Assembly (NCBI RefSeq): GCF_044962685.1
Contig: NZ_JBBKTX010000018.1
Coordinates: forward strand, 40,072-104,071
Length of the DNA: 64,000 bases
Direction: 5' to 3'
DNA from: Oceanobacter antarcticus
GTDB taxonomy: Bacteria; Pseudomonadota; Gammaproteobacteria; Pseudomonadales; Oceanobacteraceae
The notes under the pieces were generated by a model, which saw only the letters and a list, made by a program, of their open reading frames with translations, did not search any database and was not told the DNA's origin. Shown piece by piece: positions 7,741-16,597 of the stretch; position 1 is the first letter of the stretch, and every line of letters begins with the position of its first letter. The translations under genes were made by a program, and so were the position numbers.

Positions 7741-9087
7741 TTAGGCCTTCAGCCAGCTGTTCAACACATCAATATCCTGTTCACTCAGGGTTCCGGCGTA
7801 AAACTTCAGATTGAGCAAATTAATGATGTAGTCATAACGGGCATTGGCGTAATCACGTTGGGCACTGAACAGGTTTTTCTGTGCGTTCAGTACCTCGACG
7901 ATGTTACGGGTGCCGACCTGATAGCCGGTTTCAGTGGCTTTCAGGGCACTTTGTGCCGAGGTGATGACTTGCTTGCGGGCGTTGATGTTCTGGACGCTGG
8001 TTTGCAATTGGCGGAACAGGCTGCGGATGTTCTGTTTTACGCCGCGACGCTGTTGTTCCAGTTGGTAGTCGGCGGTAGCCAGGTTGCTGGCGGACTGTTT
8101 ACTCTGCGCGTACAGGGAACCACCGCTAAACAATGGCATGGAAACCGTCAGGCCAATGGTGCTGACCGTTGAATCGGTCGGGTCAGGTGTATAGGTTGGT
8201 GCACTGTCACCAGTAGTATAGCTGGCGCTGAGATTGACGGTTGGCAGCCGATTGGAGCGGGTTGCATTGCGCTGCAGACGTACGCCCTCTTTCTGTGCGA
8301 TCGCCATGCGAATACCGGCGTATTTCTCCAGACCTGATTCGACCCAGGAGGAGACATCCGCAGGAGCAGGCATCTGCATTTTGACATCGCTCTGCAAGCT
8401 GGCAATGTCGTCGTAACGTTGGCCAGTCAGGACTTCCAGAGCTTCATAGCTGACGTCCAGGGCCGCCTGCAGGCTCAGCAGGTTGACGGCAGACAGGTCG
8501 TAGCTGGCCTGTGCTTCATGAACGTCGGTAATGGCAATCAGGCCGACATCAAAACGCTGGCGGGTTTGTTCCAGTGAGCGCTTGACCGCACGCTCTTCGG
8601 CCTTGCCGGTTTCAAGGTTGTCGGCCGCCCGCAGGATATCAAAATAGGCTTGGGCAGTACGTACCAGCAGTTGTTGCTCCGCCAGTTGCAGCTGGGATTC
8701 GTAGCTGCTGTCCACGGTTTTGGCTGCCTGATAGGTATACCAGCTGTTGAGGTTAAACAGTGTTTGGGAAGCAGTCAGTTGTAGCGAACCAAGCTCATAA
8801 TCGGCTTTGTTGGTCGATACTGAATAGTCGTTATTCTGGATAATATTCACGATGCTGGCACCATCGGCTTCAACATCATAGTGCGTGTAGCTGTAGGACG
8901 CCTGGGCTTGAGGCAAAATAGCACCGCGAGCAATCATCACGTTATAGCTATTTGCTTCCCGCGTTGCTCTGGCGGCGGCAATTTCCGCGTCGTTGCTGGC
9001 CGCCTGGCGGTAAATGGTGCTAAGGTCACTCGCTGTAGCGACACTGGATGCCAGTACCAGGGCTGAGATGGAAAGCAGTTTTTTCAT
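7741..9087 (-). CDS. tolC: TolC family outer-membrane efflux channel
   Basis: A 448-residue protein with a signal peptide (MKKLLSISALVLASSVATA) and two copies of the outer-membrane efflux protein repeat, each alternating coiled-coil and beta segments. The second copy contains GLTVSMPLFSGGSLYAQSKQ and TEVGY-like TETGYQVGTRNIVEVLNAQ, hallmarks of TolC. It would trimerise into the outer-membrane channel used by efflux pumps and type I secretion. The ATG at 9087 starts the signal peptide; the frame is open for 26 more codons upstream but these do not look coding. It is divergent from nudF, the arrangement found in E. coli. Confidence 0.95.
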   Translation of the reverse strand: MKKLLSISALVLASSVATASDLSTIYRQAASNDAEIAAARATREANSYNVMIARGAILPQAQASYSYTHYDVEADGASIVNIIQNNDYSVSTNKADYELGSLQLTASQTLFNLNSWYTYQAAKTVDSSYESQLQLAEQQLLVRTAQAYFDILRAADNLETGKAEERAVKRSLEQTRQRFDVGLIAITDVHEAQASYDLSAVNLLSLQAALDVSYEALEVLTGQRYDDIASLQSDVKMQMPAPADVSSWVESGLEKYAGIRMAIAQKEGVRLQRNATRSNRLPTVNLSASYTTGDSAPTYTPDPTDSTVSTIGLTVSMPLFSGGSLYAQSKQSASNLATADYQLEQQRRGVKQNIRSLFRQLQTSVQNINARKQVITSAQSALKATETGYQVGTRNIVEVLNAQKNLFSAQRDYANARYDYIINLLNLKFYAGTLSEQDIDVLNSWLKA

Positions 9088-9241
9088 GGCAAAACCTTTG
9101 CTGAATCCTGGAAAGTAGACTGCCAACGAGTTTATCAGAAAAAAACCAGTGGCCCGTGGTGGCATTGTGCATGCGTTCAGAACAGTGCGTGCCTGTGGCT
9201 AATCACAAATATTCTTGTCCAGTAATATAGTCAGGTCAAGC

Positions 9242-9858
9242 ATGGATTACGCAGATACAACGCCAGGTCATGAAGATTGGGTGCTCACGCGCAAGGATGT
9301 GGCTTATCAGGGCTTCTTTCGTATCGAACGCCTGTGGCTGCGTCACAAGACCTTTGCGGGTGGCTGGACTGACACTTTTTGCCGTGAGTTGTTCGAGCGC
9401 GGAGAAGTGGTGTGCGTGCTGTTGTATGACCCCAAACAGGATTTACTGGTATTAACCGAACAGTTTCGGGTTGGTGCCCTCGCTGATGATCAGACCCCCT
9501 GGTTGACTGAGCTGGTAGCAGGGATGATCGAACCCGGAGAGTCGGTGGAGCAGGTGGCTGCTCGCGAGGCGATGGAAGAGGCTGGTTGTCAGTTTTACCA
9601 GCTGCTGCCGATTTATCGTTACTGGTCTTCTCCTGGGGGCAGCAGTGAACGGGTTCATCTCTATATTGTGGGTTACTGGATAGCCATGGCGTTGGCGGTA
9701 TTCATGGATTGCCAGACGAGCATGAAGATATCCGCTTGTGCCTGATGAGTTTTGAAGCCGCCTGGCAGGCGTTTGACACAGGTAAAATTAACAATGCAGC
9801 CACTATTATTGCGCTGCAGTGGATGAAAATTCATCACAGTGAATTACGCCAGTGCTGA
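9242..9858 (+). pseudogene. nudF: ADP-ribose pyrophosphatase NudF, frameshifted
   Basis: The first frame encodes the N-terminal part of a Nudix hydrolase with the complete Nudix box G-MIEPG-E-SVEQVAA-REAMEEAG and runs normally to SSPGGSSERVHLYIVGY. At about 9677 one base appears to be missing: from 9679 a different frame continues with DSHGVGGIHGLPDEHEDIR and then the family C-terminus GKINNAATIIALQWMKIHH, ending at the TGA at 9856-9858. Joined, the product would be 205 residues, the normal NudF size. As written, translation instead ends at 9745 in about 25 unrelated residues. This is either a genuine recent mutation or a one-base assembly error. The ATG at 9242 is preferred over a TTG at 9215. 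Gene order with tolC, yqiB, cpdA and yqiA supports the name. Confidence 0.88.
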
Positions 9859-9903
9859 GCGACTGCTGCAGTGCTGATTCATTGTGCAACCTTGATTGTG
9901 ATT

Positions 9904-10389
9904 ATGAGCAACCGCACACGACAACGTTATGTTCCTGACCTGTCTGTCTTATCCTCTCTTGGACAGGCCAACTATGCACGTCTGCAAAAACTGGTGCCAG
10001 ATCACACTGTTGGTGTACAACATACGTACAGCATGAGTAATGGCTCGCAACCCGCGCTCAGAATATCCGTTAAAATTGAGGCAAGTCACCGATACACCAC
10101 TATGCTGAAAGTTGCCCAGTTTGATGAAACGGCAAATTGGCTGGCTCCGCCGGTTATGAGTGTGCGCATGTACCACGATGTGCGCCTCGCGGAAGTGATT
10201 GGGTTTCAGAACGAGCGTGTCCGTGAAGGACGCTACGACTATCCGAATGACAGGATGCGTTTGCCGGATGAAAAAACCCAGTTAAATCGCTTTTTGGCTG
10301 ACTGGCTGGAACATTGTATTAAATTCGGACATATTGATCAGGAAGTCGTATTGAGTCCTGGCAGGCATTCGCCAGCTGACGGCGTATAA
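9904..10389 (+). CDS. yqiB: DUF1249 family protein YqiB
   Basis: A 161-residue soluble protein matching the YqiB/DUF1249 family by its N-terminal YVPDLSVLSSLGQANYARLQ and the central MYHDVRLAEVIGFQ segments, and by its position between nudF and cpdA exactly as in E. coli. No catalytic motif is recognisable and the function is unknown. I use the ATG at 9904; the frame is open slightly upstream, but only from a non-ATG codon. Confidence 0.85.
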   Translation: MSNRTRQRYVPDLSVLSSLGQANYARLQKLVPDHTVGVQHTYSMSNGSQPALRISVKIEASHRYTTMLKVAQFDETANWLAPPVMSVRMYHDVRLAEVIGFQNERVREGRYDYPNDRMRLPDEKTQLNRFLADWLEHCIKFGHIDQEVVLSPGRHSPADGV

Positions 10390-10436
10390 GGACATTTCCG
10401 GCTGGCAGGTAGCCTGGTATTTGATGGGAGTGGCGT

Positions 10437-11243
10437 TTGGTCTTTTTTGATAGAGCATCAACCTTCCGGTTGATCCAGATTACAGATACCCATCTGAGCG
10501 CGACGAAGGATGGACACTTGCTGGGCATGAATACGCTGGACAGCTTGCGTTGTGTGCTGGATATCATTCGTGCTGATCATCAGGATATGGATGCCCTGCT
10601 GGTGACCGGTGACCTTTCCCAGGATGGGAGCAGTGAGTCTTACCGTTATTTGAAAGCTGAACTGGAGCCTTTTGCTGTCCCCAGTTTCTGGATTCCCGGC
10701 AATCACGATGACCTGGACAGTATGGCGGCAGTGACTGACGGCACCGGCCTGCAGGATCGAATATTGCGTACCCCTCATTGGCAGGTGGTGATGCTTGACA
10801 GCCGCGTTGCGGGCAAGGTGCACGGTGAATTATCTGACACGGAGCTCGCCCGGCTCGAATCCGCGCTGTCCGAAGCCCCCGAATTGCACACGCTTGTGTG
10901 TTTCCATCACCATCCGGTTTCCATGCAGTGTCGCTGGATTGATACTATCGGCCTCCGTAATTCAGCTGAACTGATGTCTGTTGTCTCCCGGTTTGCTAAT
11001 GTACGGGGTCTGCTTTGGGGCCACGTACATCAGCAGAGCGATCAGATGGTCGGCGACTTACGCCTGCTGTCGACGCCTTCAACCTGTGTTCAGTTTGCCC
11101 CCAATACTGTTGAATTCACCATTGATCGGCTCAGTCCCGGATTCCGTTGGCTGGATTTGTTGCCGGACGGCCAGATCGAAACTGATATCAAGCGGGTTGA
11201 GCATATTGAATTTGAAGTCGATTATTCCGTTAAGGGATACTGA
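10437..11243 (+). CDS. cpdA: 3',5'-cyclic AMP phosphodiesterase CpdA
   Basis: A 268-residue calcineurin-like metallophosphoesterase with all metal-site motifs in order: QITDTHL (D17, H19), VTGDLSQDG, IPGNHDD, FHHHP and GHVHQQ. It hydrolyses cAMP and thereby limits CRP-dependent transcription. The start is a TTG at 10437 with a GGGAG ribosome binding site six bases upstream; the first ATG downstream would remove the first metal motif. It lies between yqiB and yqiA in the conserved order leading to parE. Confidence 0.93.
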   Translation: MVFFDRASTFRLIQITDTHLSATKDGHLLGMNTLDSLRCVLDIIRADHQDMDALLVTGDLSQDGSSESYRYLKAELEPFAVPSFWIPGNHDDLDSMAAVTDGTGLQDRILRTPHWQVVMLDSRVAGKVHGELSDTELARLESALSEAPELHTLVCFHHHPVSMQCRWIDTIGLRNSAELMSVVSRFANVRGLLWGHVHQQSDQMVGDLRLLSTPSTCVQFAPNTVEFTIDRLSPGFRWLDLLPDGQIETDIKRVEHIEFEVDYSVKGY

Positions 11244-11263
11244 TTTAAGGAACCTTCCTGATA

Positions 11264-11872
11264 GTGACTCACCTCGACGGCCTCGGCTGCTTGTATTTGC
11301 ATGGATTTCTCAGCTCTCCCCAGTCGCTCAAGGCGCAGGAAACCTTGGCCTATTTCCGTCGGCAAGGGCTGGAGTCGGCGTTGCGTCTACCAGAATTACC
11401 CTTTGCTCCGGCTGATGCCATTACGCTGGCAGCAGATCAATTACAACAATTACAGCAGCGTTATGAGCGTGTATGTGTCATTGGCAGCTCGCTCGGGGGC
11501 TTTTATGCGACCTGGCTGGCTGAGACCTATCGGGTTCCGGCCGTGCTGGTTAATCCTGCGGTTCAGCCACATAAACTGTTCCGTCATTATGTTGGTCCTA
11601 ACCGGCACTATTATTCTGGCCAGTCATTTGAGCTGACGGATATACACCTGGATCAATTGGCTGCATTGGATGTTACTGTCGTCGCCCGCCCGGAAGATCT
11701 GCTGGTACTGCTGCAAACGGCGGATGAGACGCTGGATTATCGTCATGCTGCGCAACTGTATCGTCATTGTCCTGGCTGGAGCCAGGCTGGTGGAACGCAT
11801 AGCTTTGAAGGCTATGGCCAGTTTTTGCCACGCATCATGGCATTTGTTGCCAGCCGCCAGCTATTTCACTGA
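11264..11872 (+). CDS. yqiA: YqiA-type alpha/beta-hydrolase esterase
   Basis: A 202-residue alpha/beta hydrolase. It begins with the oxyanion strand LYLHGFLSSPQS, has the nucleophile elbow GSSLGG (Ser76) and a late histidine in GGTHSFEGY. E. coli YqiA is an esterase for short acyl or palmitoyl-CoA substrates; the physiological role is unknown. The start is a GTG at 11264 after AAGGAA. It precedes parE as in E. coli. Confidence 0.9.
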   Translation: MTHLDGLGCLYLHGFLSSPQSLKAQETLAYFRRQGLESALRLPELPFAPADAITLAADQLQQLQQRYERVCVIGSSLGGFYATWLAETYRVPAVLVNPAVQPHKLFRHYVGPNRHYYSGQSFELTDIHLDQLAALDVTVVARPEDLLVLLQTADETLDYRHAAQLYRHCPGWSQAGGTHSFEGYGQFLPRIMAFVASRQLFH

Positions 11873-11953
11873 CGAGAGCGCGCATCATCAGGATGCTGTT
11901 GGCCCGGTGGCTGGGTATACTCCGTGCCTGCCGTACCGTTAACAGAGGTCATC

Positions 11954-13888
11954 ATGTCCGACATCCGCAAAGCACCTGGTCAATACACAGCAGCGTCAAT
12001 TGAAGTTCTTAGTGGGCTTGACCCGGTGCGCAAACGTCCGGGGATGTATACGGATACAACACGTCCCAACCACCTTGCTCAGGAGGTGATTGATAACTCG
12101 GTAGATGAGGCCCTGGCTGGCCATGCTTCCCGTATCGAGGTCACGCTGCATGCGGATGGCTCCATGACCGTGCTGGATGATGGCCGTGGTATGCCAACAG
12201 ATATACATCCAGAGCATGGCGTCTCTGGCGTCGAGCTGATTCTTAGCCAGCTGCATGCGGGTGGCAAATTTTCTAACGACAGTTACCAGTTTTCTGGCGG
12301 TTTGCACGGCGTTGGGGTGTCTGTTGTCAACGCTTTGTCCAAGGCGCTGGAGGTGACCATATGGCGTGATGGCCAGGTGCACCGTATCGGTTTCAAGGAT
12401 GGCTACAAGGTTGCCGACCTGCAGATTATTGATAGTTGTGGCAAGAAAAAAACCGGCAGCAGTGTACGGTTTTTGCCGGATGAATCGTATTTTGATAGCC
12501 CGCGCTTTTCTGTGGTTCGCCTGAAACACGTGTTGCGTGCCAAAGCGGTGCTGTGTCCGGGGCTGCGGATTGTTTTTGTTGCGCCTGACAGCGCGGATAG
12601 TGATGAATGGTATTACGAAGACGGCCTCAAGGATTACCTGGTCAATGCCGCCAGTGGTTATGACGTCGTGCCGGCTACGCCATTTACCGGCTCGATGTCC
12701 GGGTCGAGTGAAGGTGTGGATTGGGCGGTGCACTGGTTACCGGATGGTGGTGAGTTGTTGCAGGAGAGCTACGTTAACCTGATTCCTACAGCCCAAGGTG
12801 GGACGCATGTGAATGGTTTCCGATCCGGATTGCTGGATGCGTTGCGGGAGTTTTGTGAGTTTCGCAATTTGCTGCCGAGGGGTATCAAGCTGACACCGGA
12901 TGACCTCTGGGAGCGATGCGCTTACGTCGTCTCCGCCAAACTTTCCGATCCCCAGTTCGCTGGCCAGACAAAAGAACGTCTGTCGTCACGGGAGGCATCG
13001 GCCTTTATTTCCGGCATTGTAAAAGATGCTTTTGCGCTGTGGCTGAATGATCATATTTCTGCGGCAGAACAACTTGCTGAACTGGCGATCAGCAGCGCCC
13101 AGACCCGCTTGCGCAAATCGAAAAAAGTGGCCCGCAAGAAAATCACCCAGGGGCCAGCGTTGCCTGGAAAGCTGGCAGATTGTACCGGCCAGGATGGTGA
13201 GCGGACGGAATTGTTCCTGGTCGAGGGAGACTCGGCTGGTGGCTCTGCCAAACAGGCGCGTGATCGCGAGTTTCAGGCGATCATGCCGCTGCGGGGCAAG
13301 ATCCTCAACACCTGGGAAGTCGATTCGGATCAGATTCTGGCGTCGCAGGAAGTCCACCATATTGCGATTGCCCTGGGTATTGATCCCGGCTCGGATGATC
13401 TCTCCGGATTGCGTTACGGCAAGGTGTGTATTCTTGCCGATGCGGATTCGGATGGCTTGCATATCGCCACCTTGTTGTGCGCGCTGTTTCTCCGCCACTT
13501 CCCGGCGCTGGTGGCAAACGGTCACGTGTATGTTGCCATGCCGCCCCTGTATCGGATCGATATCGGCAAGGATGTTTATTATGCACTGGACGAGGCTGAG
13601 CGCAGTGGGATTGTTGAACGGATCGAAGCGGAGAAAAAGCGTGGCAAAATTAACGTGCAGCGCTTCAAGGGGTTGGGCGAGATGAATCCGATGCAGTTGC
13701 GTGAAACCACCATGGATCCAGATACTCGCCGCCTGGTGCAACTGGTACTGGAAGCTGACGATCCGGGGTCTGACATCCAGCAAACTTCGGAAACGCTGGA
13801 GTTGATGGATATGCTGCTGGCCAAGAAACGTTCAGGGGATCGGAAGTTATGGCTTGAGCGGCGAGGTAATGAGGCTGAACTGGCTTGA
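11954..13888 (+). CDS. parE: DNA topoisomerase IV subunit B ParE
   Basis: A 644-residue type IIA topoisomerase ATPase subunit. The GHKL ATPase motifs are EVIDNSVDEALAG, DDGRGMP and GGLHGVGVSVVNALS; the TOPRIM motifs are LVEGDSAGGSAKQ and ADADSDGLHI. The last signature (DSDG rather than DVDG) is typical of ParE and separates it from GyrB. It pairs with ParC to decatenate replicated chromosomes. The ATG at 11954 has an AGAGG-type ribosome binding site. In this genome parC is about 15 kb downstream at 28629, separated by the envelope cluster. Confidence 0.96.
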   Translation: MSDIRKAPGQYTAASIEVLSGLDPVRKRPGMYTDTTRPNHLAQEVIDNSVDEALAGHASRIEVTLHADGSMTVLDDGRGMPTDIHPEHGVSGVELILSQLHAGGKFSNDSYQFSGGLHGVGVSVVNALSKALEVTIWRDGQVHRIGFKDGYKVADLQIIDSCGKKKTGSSVRFLPDESYFDSPRFSVVRLKHVLRAKAVLCPGLRIVFVAPDSADSDEWYYEDGLKDYLVNAASGYDVVPATPFTGSMSGSSEGVDWAVHWLPDGGELLQESYVNLIPTAQGGTHVNGFRSGLLDALREFCEFRNLLPRGIKLTPDDLWERCAYVVSAKLSDPQFAGQTKERLSSREASAFISGIVKDAFALWLNDHISAAEQLAELAISSAQTRLRKSKKVARKKITQGPALPGKLADCTGQDGERTELFLVEGDSAGGSAKQARDREFQAIMPLRGKILNTWEVDSDQILASQEVHHIAIALGIDPGSDDLSGLRYGKVCILADADSDGLHIATLLCALFLRHFPALVANGHVYVAMPPLYRIDIGKDVYYALDEAERSGIVERIEAEKKRGKINVQRFKGLGEMNPMQLRETTMDPDTRRLVQLVLEADDPGSDIQQTSETLELMDMLLAKKRSGDRKLWLERRGNEAELA

Positions 13889-13889
13889 A

Positions 13890-14327
13890 TCAGCTGGCGT
13901 GCTCTGGCAGTGGGACGAGCAACCAGCGAATATCTTGCTGGCTGATATCTTCCAGGCAGTACTGCTCTAACACCTGTATGAAGGCCGCCGCTGCATCGGC
14001 CAGAACGCCTTGTAAGCGGCAGTGACCTGTCATCGGACAGTCAATGCCGCCACAATCAATAGGATCCAGCTGGAGTTCCAGCTCCCTGACAATATCGGCA
14101 ATACTTAATTGTCGGGCAGTCGCTGCCAGCGTAATGCCACCCATCTTGCCTCTTGTGCTGTGTATCCAGCCAAGCCCAGCCAGCTTTTGGCTGACCTTGT
14201 TGACGTGGTTATGATTCATGTTAAATCGATGCGCCAAGACGGAGAGCGATACTTTTTCATTCGCCGGTGTTTGGCATAAATACACCAAAATACGAAGGCC
14301 GTAGTCAGTAAATCGGGTTAACTGCAT
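13890..14327 (-). CDS. nsrR: Rrf2-family iron-sulfur repressor, NsrR-like
   Basis: A 145-residue Rrf2 regulator starting MQLTRFTDYGLRILVYL, the canonical N-terminus of NsrR. The winged helix includes RGKMGGITLA, and the three cluster cysteines are Cys92, Cys97 and Cys103 with the C-x4-C-x5-C spacing of NsrR. NsrR carries an Fe-S cluster, represses nitric-oxide defence genes and is released by NO. No hmp or other NO-detoxifying gene is nearby, so the targets must lie elsewhere. It converges with parE (one base between stops). IscR is the main alternative but has different cysteine spacing. Confidence 0.85.
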   Translation of the reverse strand: MQLTRFTDYGLRILVYLCQTPANEKVSLSVLAHRFNMNHNHVNKVSQKLAGLGWIHSTRGKMGGITLAATARQLSIADIVRELELQLDPIDCGGIDCPMTGHCRLQGVLADAAAAFIQVLEQYCLEDISQQDIRWLLVPLPEHAS

Positions 14328-14413
14328 AGTATAACGTCAATATTCAGCACATTTACTGCAATATACCGCGTGTTCACCGGGTGTAAACACAAGGATATCA
14401 GTAAAAAGGCATT

Positions 14414-14572
14414 TCATGACTTCAGATACCGATAATTGAGCTGCTTTCGTCTCTGGGGTAGATGTGCCATGGCGGGATAGACAGAGCTGACCCGTTTAAG
14501 TTGTCCAGTCAGGGTTTTGGAGGGGTGAGGGAGCTGCTGGACGTTAGCCATGGTTTGCCGTGCTGTTGTCAT
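14414..14572 (-). CDS. Possible small ORF, 52 residues, unknown
   Basis: A short minus-strand frame from ATG 14572 to TGA 14414-14416 begins MTTARQTMANVQQLPHPSK and is rich in basic and polar residues, without a membrane segment. A GGAG sequence lies three bases before the ATG, a little close. It sits downstream of the strong terminator of the exbB-tonB unit and upstream of nsrR, so it would need its own promoter. I do not recognise it; chance is quite possible. It is the only plausible coding content of the 14328-14636 gap. Confidence 0.3.
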   Translation of the reverse strand: MTTARQTMANVQQLPHPSKTLTGQLKRVSSVYPAMAHLPQRRKQLNYRYLKS

Positions 14573-14581
14573 AATCTCCGT

Positions 14582-14612
14582 AAAAAATAAGGGCTGCTAA
14601 TGCAGCCCTTAT
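14582..14612 (-). terminator. Intrinsic terminator of the exbB-exbD-tonB unit
   Basis: Read on the minus strand, ATAAGGGCTGC and its perfect complement form an 11-bp stem with a 4-nt loop, followed by six T residues (14587 down to 14582). It lies 25 bp after the stop of the TonB-like gene and is a textbook rho-independent terminator. Confidence 0.9.
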
Positions 14613-14636
14613 TCTTATGCTTCAATCAGTATCAGG

Positions 14637-15566
14637 TTACGGTACAAAGTTGATGGGGAACTCAACACTGGCCGTATCCACTTCTGGACGATCTTTGAAT
14701 CGCATGCGACGACATTGTGACAGCAAACGCTTGTGAAGATCATCATCGTTCAGCTCACTACGGCCAATCTCGCAAGACTCAACCGCACCGGTTGGCGCAA
14801 TCTTCAAAGCCAGTACCACTGTGCCTGCCAGAGTCGGATTTTTCTGTTGGGCACGGCGATAGGCATTGAAGAAGCTTTGCTTGCTGGTTTCGAACACCAG
14901 ACGCATTTCTTCCTGAGTCCGTTTGGTGCTGGCTTCCTCAGTCTTGCGAATTTCTTCGCTGGAGACCTCGACGGCCGTAGTCGCACGTTCACCCAATTGC
15001 TCGCCACTCGTGGCTGCTGTCAGGGTTGACTCATCAATACCGCTCAAGGCTACAACGGCATTTGGATCCACAACACTGCCAGCACCGACCGAGGCTTTGC
15101 CACTATTGCTCAGTGCCGCACTGTTGGTATCCAGCTTGACGTTCGGGATCGCTGCAGCCAAGGCTGCCAACGAGTTCAGAGCGTCTGCCCCCAAAGCTTC
15201 CTTGACCTTATCCTGAGCTTTTTTACGCTCTTCCGGCTTCGCTTCTATCTTGGGTTTTGGTTTCGGCTTCGGCTTTTCTTCAGGTTTGGGAACTTCCGGC
15301 TTGGGCTCCTCTTTTTTCTCTTCCTTTGGCGGAGGCGGAGGCGGCGGAGGCGGAACCGGTTTTTTTTGCTCCAGCAGCTTGGCCAAGGCGGGCGGAATTT
15401 TTTCCAACTCACTCCGATCCGGCTCGGGTACATCAATCATCGGGATCAAAGCTCCCAAGATTGCAGTTAGCAACAGGGCCCCAATCAGGATAGGGATGTA
15501 ACGCCTTTCACCTGTATCAACCCAGGGCAAAACAGGGACATGTCGATTTATGAGTGCTTCGCTCAT
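14637..15566 (-). CDS. TonB-like energy transducer with AgmX/PglI-type C-terminal domain
   Basis: A 309-residue inner-membrane protein: short cytoplasmic N-terminus, one membrane helix (about residues 24-43), then a long proline/lysine/glutamate-rich spacer (about 68-130, including PVPPPPPPPPPK and repeats of KPKPKP) that can span the periplasm. The C-terminal 85 residues (AYRRAQQKNPTLAGTVVLAL onwards, with GAVESCEIGRSEL and SQCRRMRF) resemble the AgmX/PglI C-terminal domain of myxobacterial gliding proteins rather than classical TonB. It overlaps exbD by 4 nt and ends the operon before a strong terminator. By analogy it couples the ExbB/ExbD motor to periplasmic and outer-membrane partners encoded upstream. 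Confidence 0.85.
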   Translation of the reverse strand: MSEALINRHVPVLPWVDTGERRYIPILIGALLLTAILGALIPMIDVPEPDRSELEKIPPALAKLLEQKKPVPPPPPPPPPKEEKKEEPKPEVPKPEEKPKPKPKPKIEAKPEERKKAQDKVKEALGADALNSLAALAAAIPNVKLDTNSAALSNSGKASVGAGSVVDPNAVVALSGIDESTLTAATSGEQLGERATTAVEVSSEEIRKTEEASTKRTQEEMRLVFETSKQSFFNAYRRAQQKNPTLAGTVVLALKIAPTGAVESCEIGRSELNDDDLHKRLLSQCRRMRFKDRPEVDTASVEFPINFVP

Positions 15567-16069
15567 GGCGTACCTCCCTCATCGACTTTGTTAACCGCCA
15601 GTGAAATGTTGCTGAACGTCGCTTTTGAACAGGTGTTCATCACTTTCTTCAGCAGCTGGTAGGGGGTGTCTTTATCGCCGACGATGGTAATAAAACGACC
15701 CAACTCCAGCATTTCCGGCGACAGTGGCGAGCGCTCAGCCATGTATTGCAGTTCGGTAAGAAGCGCATCAATGGTTTCGCCTTCTGTCGCTTCAGCCTGT
15801 GGTATGCCTATAACAGCACGACCCTGAACCAGAATTTCCTGCTTGTTGACCATCACGACCAGATTTTCTTCCGGCATGTTTTCGGCAATCGAAGCGGGCA
15901 ACTCAATCTGTTCACTGTCTTCAACTTTCACATCGTTCTGGTTAACCATAAGGAAAAACACCAGGATGGTGAAAATATCCATCAATGCGGTCAGGTTCAG
16001 TGTGCTGCCACCTTTGTTGCGCTTGTGGCTACGAGCCATGCGCTTGGCGCGGCGGGACGTTTTTTTCAT
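15563..16069 (-). CDS. ExbD/TolR-family motor protein (second copy, Asp retained)
   Basis: A 168-residue ExbD/TolR protein with a very basic cytoplasmic N-terminus and one transmembrane helix containing LNLTALMDIFTILVFFLMVN. Asp31 occupies the position of the proton-carrying aspartate of ExbD (E. coli Asp25). The periplasmic part follows. It overlaps exbD1 upstream and the TonB-like gene downstream by 4 nt each, so the three are translated as a coupled set. In Myxococcus the equivalent motor also has one ExbB-like (AglR) and two ExbD-like (AglQ, AglS) subunits. Confidence 0.9.
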   Translation of the reverse strand: MKKTSRRAKRMARSHKRNKGGSTLNLTALMDIFTILVFFLMVNQNDVKVEDSEQIELPASIAENMPEENLVVMVNKQEILVQGRAVIGIPQAEATEGETIDALLTELQYMAERSPLSPEMLELGRFITIVGDKDTPYQLLKKVMNTCSKATFSNISLAVNKVDEGGTP

Positions 16070-16584
16070 GGAGTCACCTCCGTTGCGGTCGCCAGGTCAG
16101 GTGCTGCTCCGAGAGAAATATCCGGAAACAGGGCTGCATCAACCACTGACGTCACAACAACGGCAGGGTATATACGAACCGTATCCATCACTGATACCAG
16201 AGTCTGGTAATCAATACCTGGCTCTGGGAGCAGATTGATGTCGGTTTTCTCAGCAAATACAGGATCTTTTTTGATCTCTTGCAGGATGGTCGACAGTCCT
16301 TCGAAGTCGTAGCTTTCGCCTTCCTTCGGGAACGTCGCGTGCACCACCGTTTGCAACAGATAGCTATGAGAAACTTGTATGCTGTCTGAGCGGATGATGA
16401 CCTCGAGCGTCACATCTTTTGGGTCTACAACACTAGGCTGATCGCCCGCCGGCAACTTGAGATCGATTACGGACAGCTGTGAGAACACCATGTTCATCAG
16501 CAGTACTGGTACCAGTACGATCATCAGGTTCATAAAAGATGTAACGTTGAGCTCCGCCTGTTCTTGATTGCGTTGGCGTCTCAT
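16066..16584 (-). CDS. ExbD/TolR-family motor protein (first copy, Asp replaced by Asn)
   Basis: A 172-residue ExbD/TolR homologue whose membrane helix reads LNVTSFMNLMIVLVPVLLMN. The residue aligned with the essential helix aspartate is Asn19 (codon at 16528-16530). A paired ExbD with Asp is encoded next to it, so the motor may contain one proton-carrying and one non-carrying subunit. The C-terminal half has the periplasmic ExbD fold pattern, including TDINLLPEPGIDYQTLVSVMD. It starts 13 bp after exbB and overlaps the next exbD by 4 nt. Confidence 0.88.
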   Translation of the reverse strand: MRRQRNQEQAELNVTSFMNLMIVLVPVLLMNMVFSQLSVIDLKLPAGDQPSVVDPKDVTLEVIIRSDSIQVSHSYLLQTVVHATFPKEGESYDFEGLSTILQEIKKDPVFAEKTDINLLPEPGIDYQTLVSVMDTVRIYPAVVVTSVVDAALFPDISLGAAPDLATATEVTP

Positions 16585-16597
16585 TGGAAATTACATC

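Noticed and set aside
7663..8172. Plus-strand frame of 169 residues opposite tolC
   Set aside because: It is entirely antisense to the conserved 3' half of tolC; no start signal or family resemblance.
15250..15501. Glycine/phenylalanine-rich plus-strand frame
   Set aside because: It is the antisense of the proline/lysine-rich spacer of the TonB-like protein; the repeats are a mirror of that low-complexity region.
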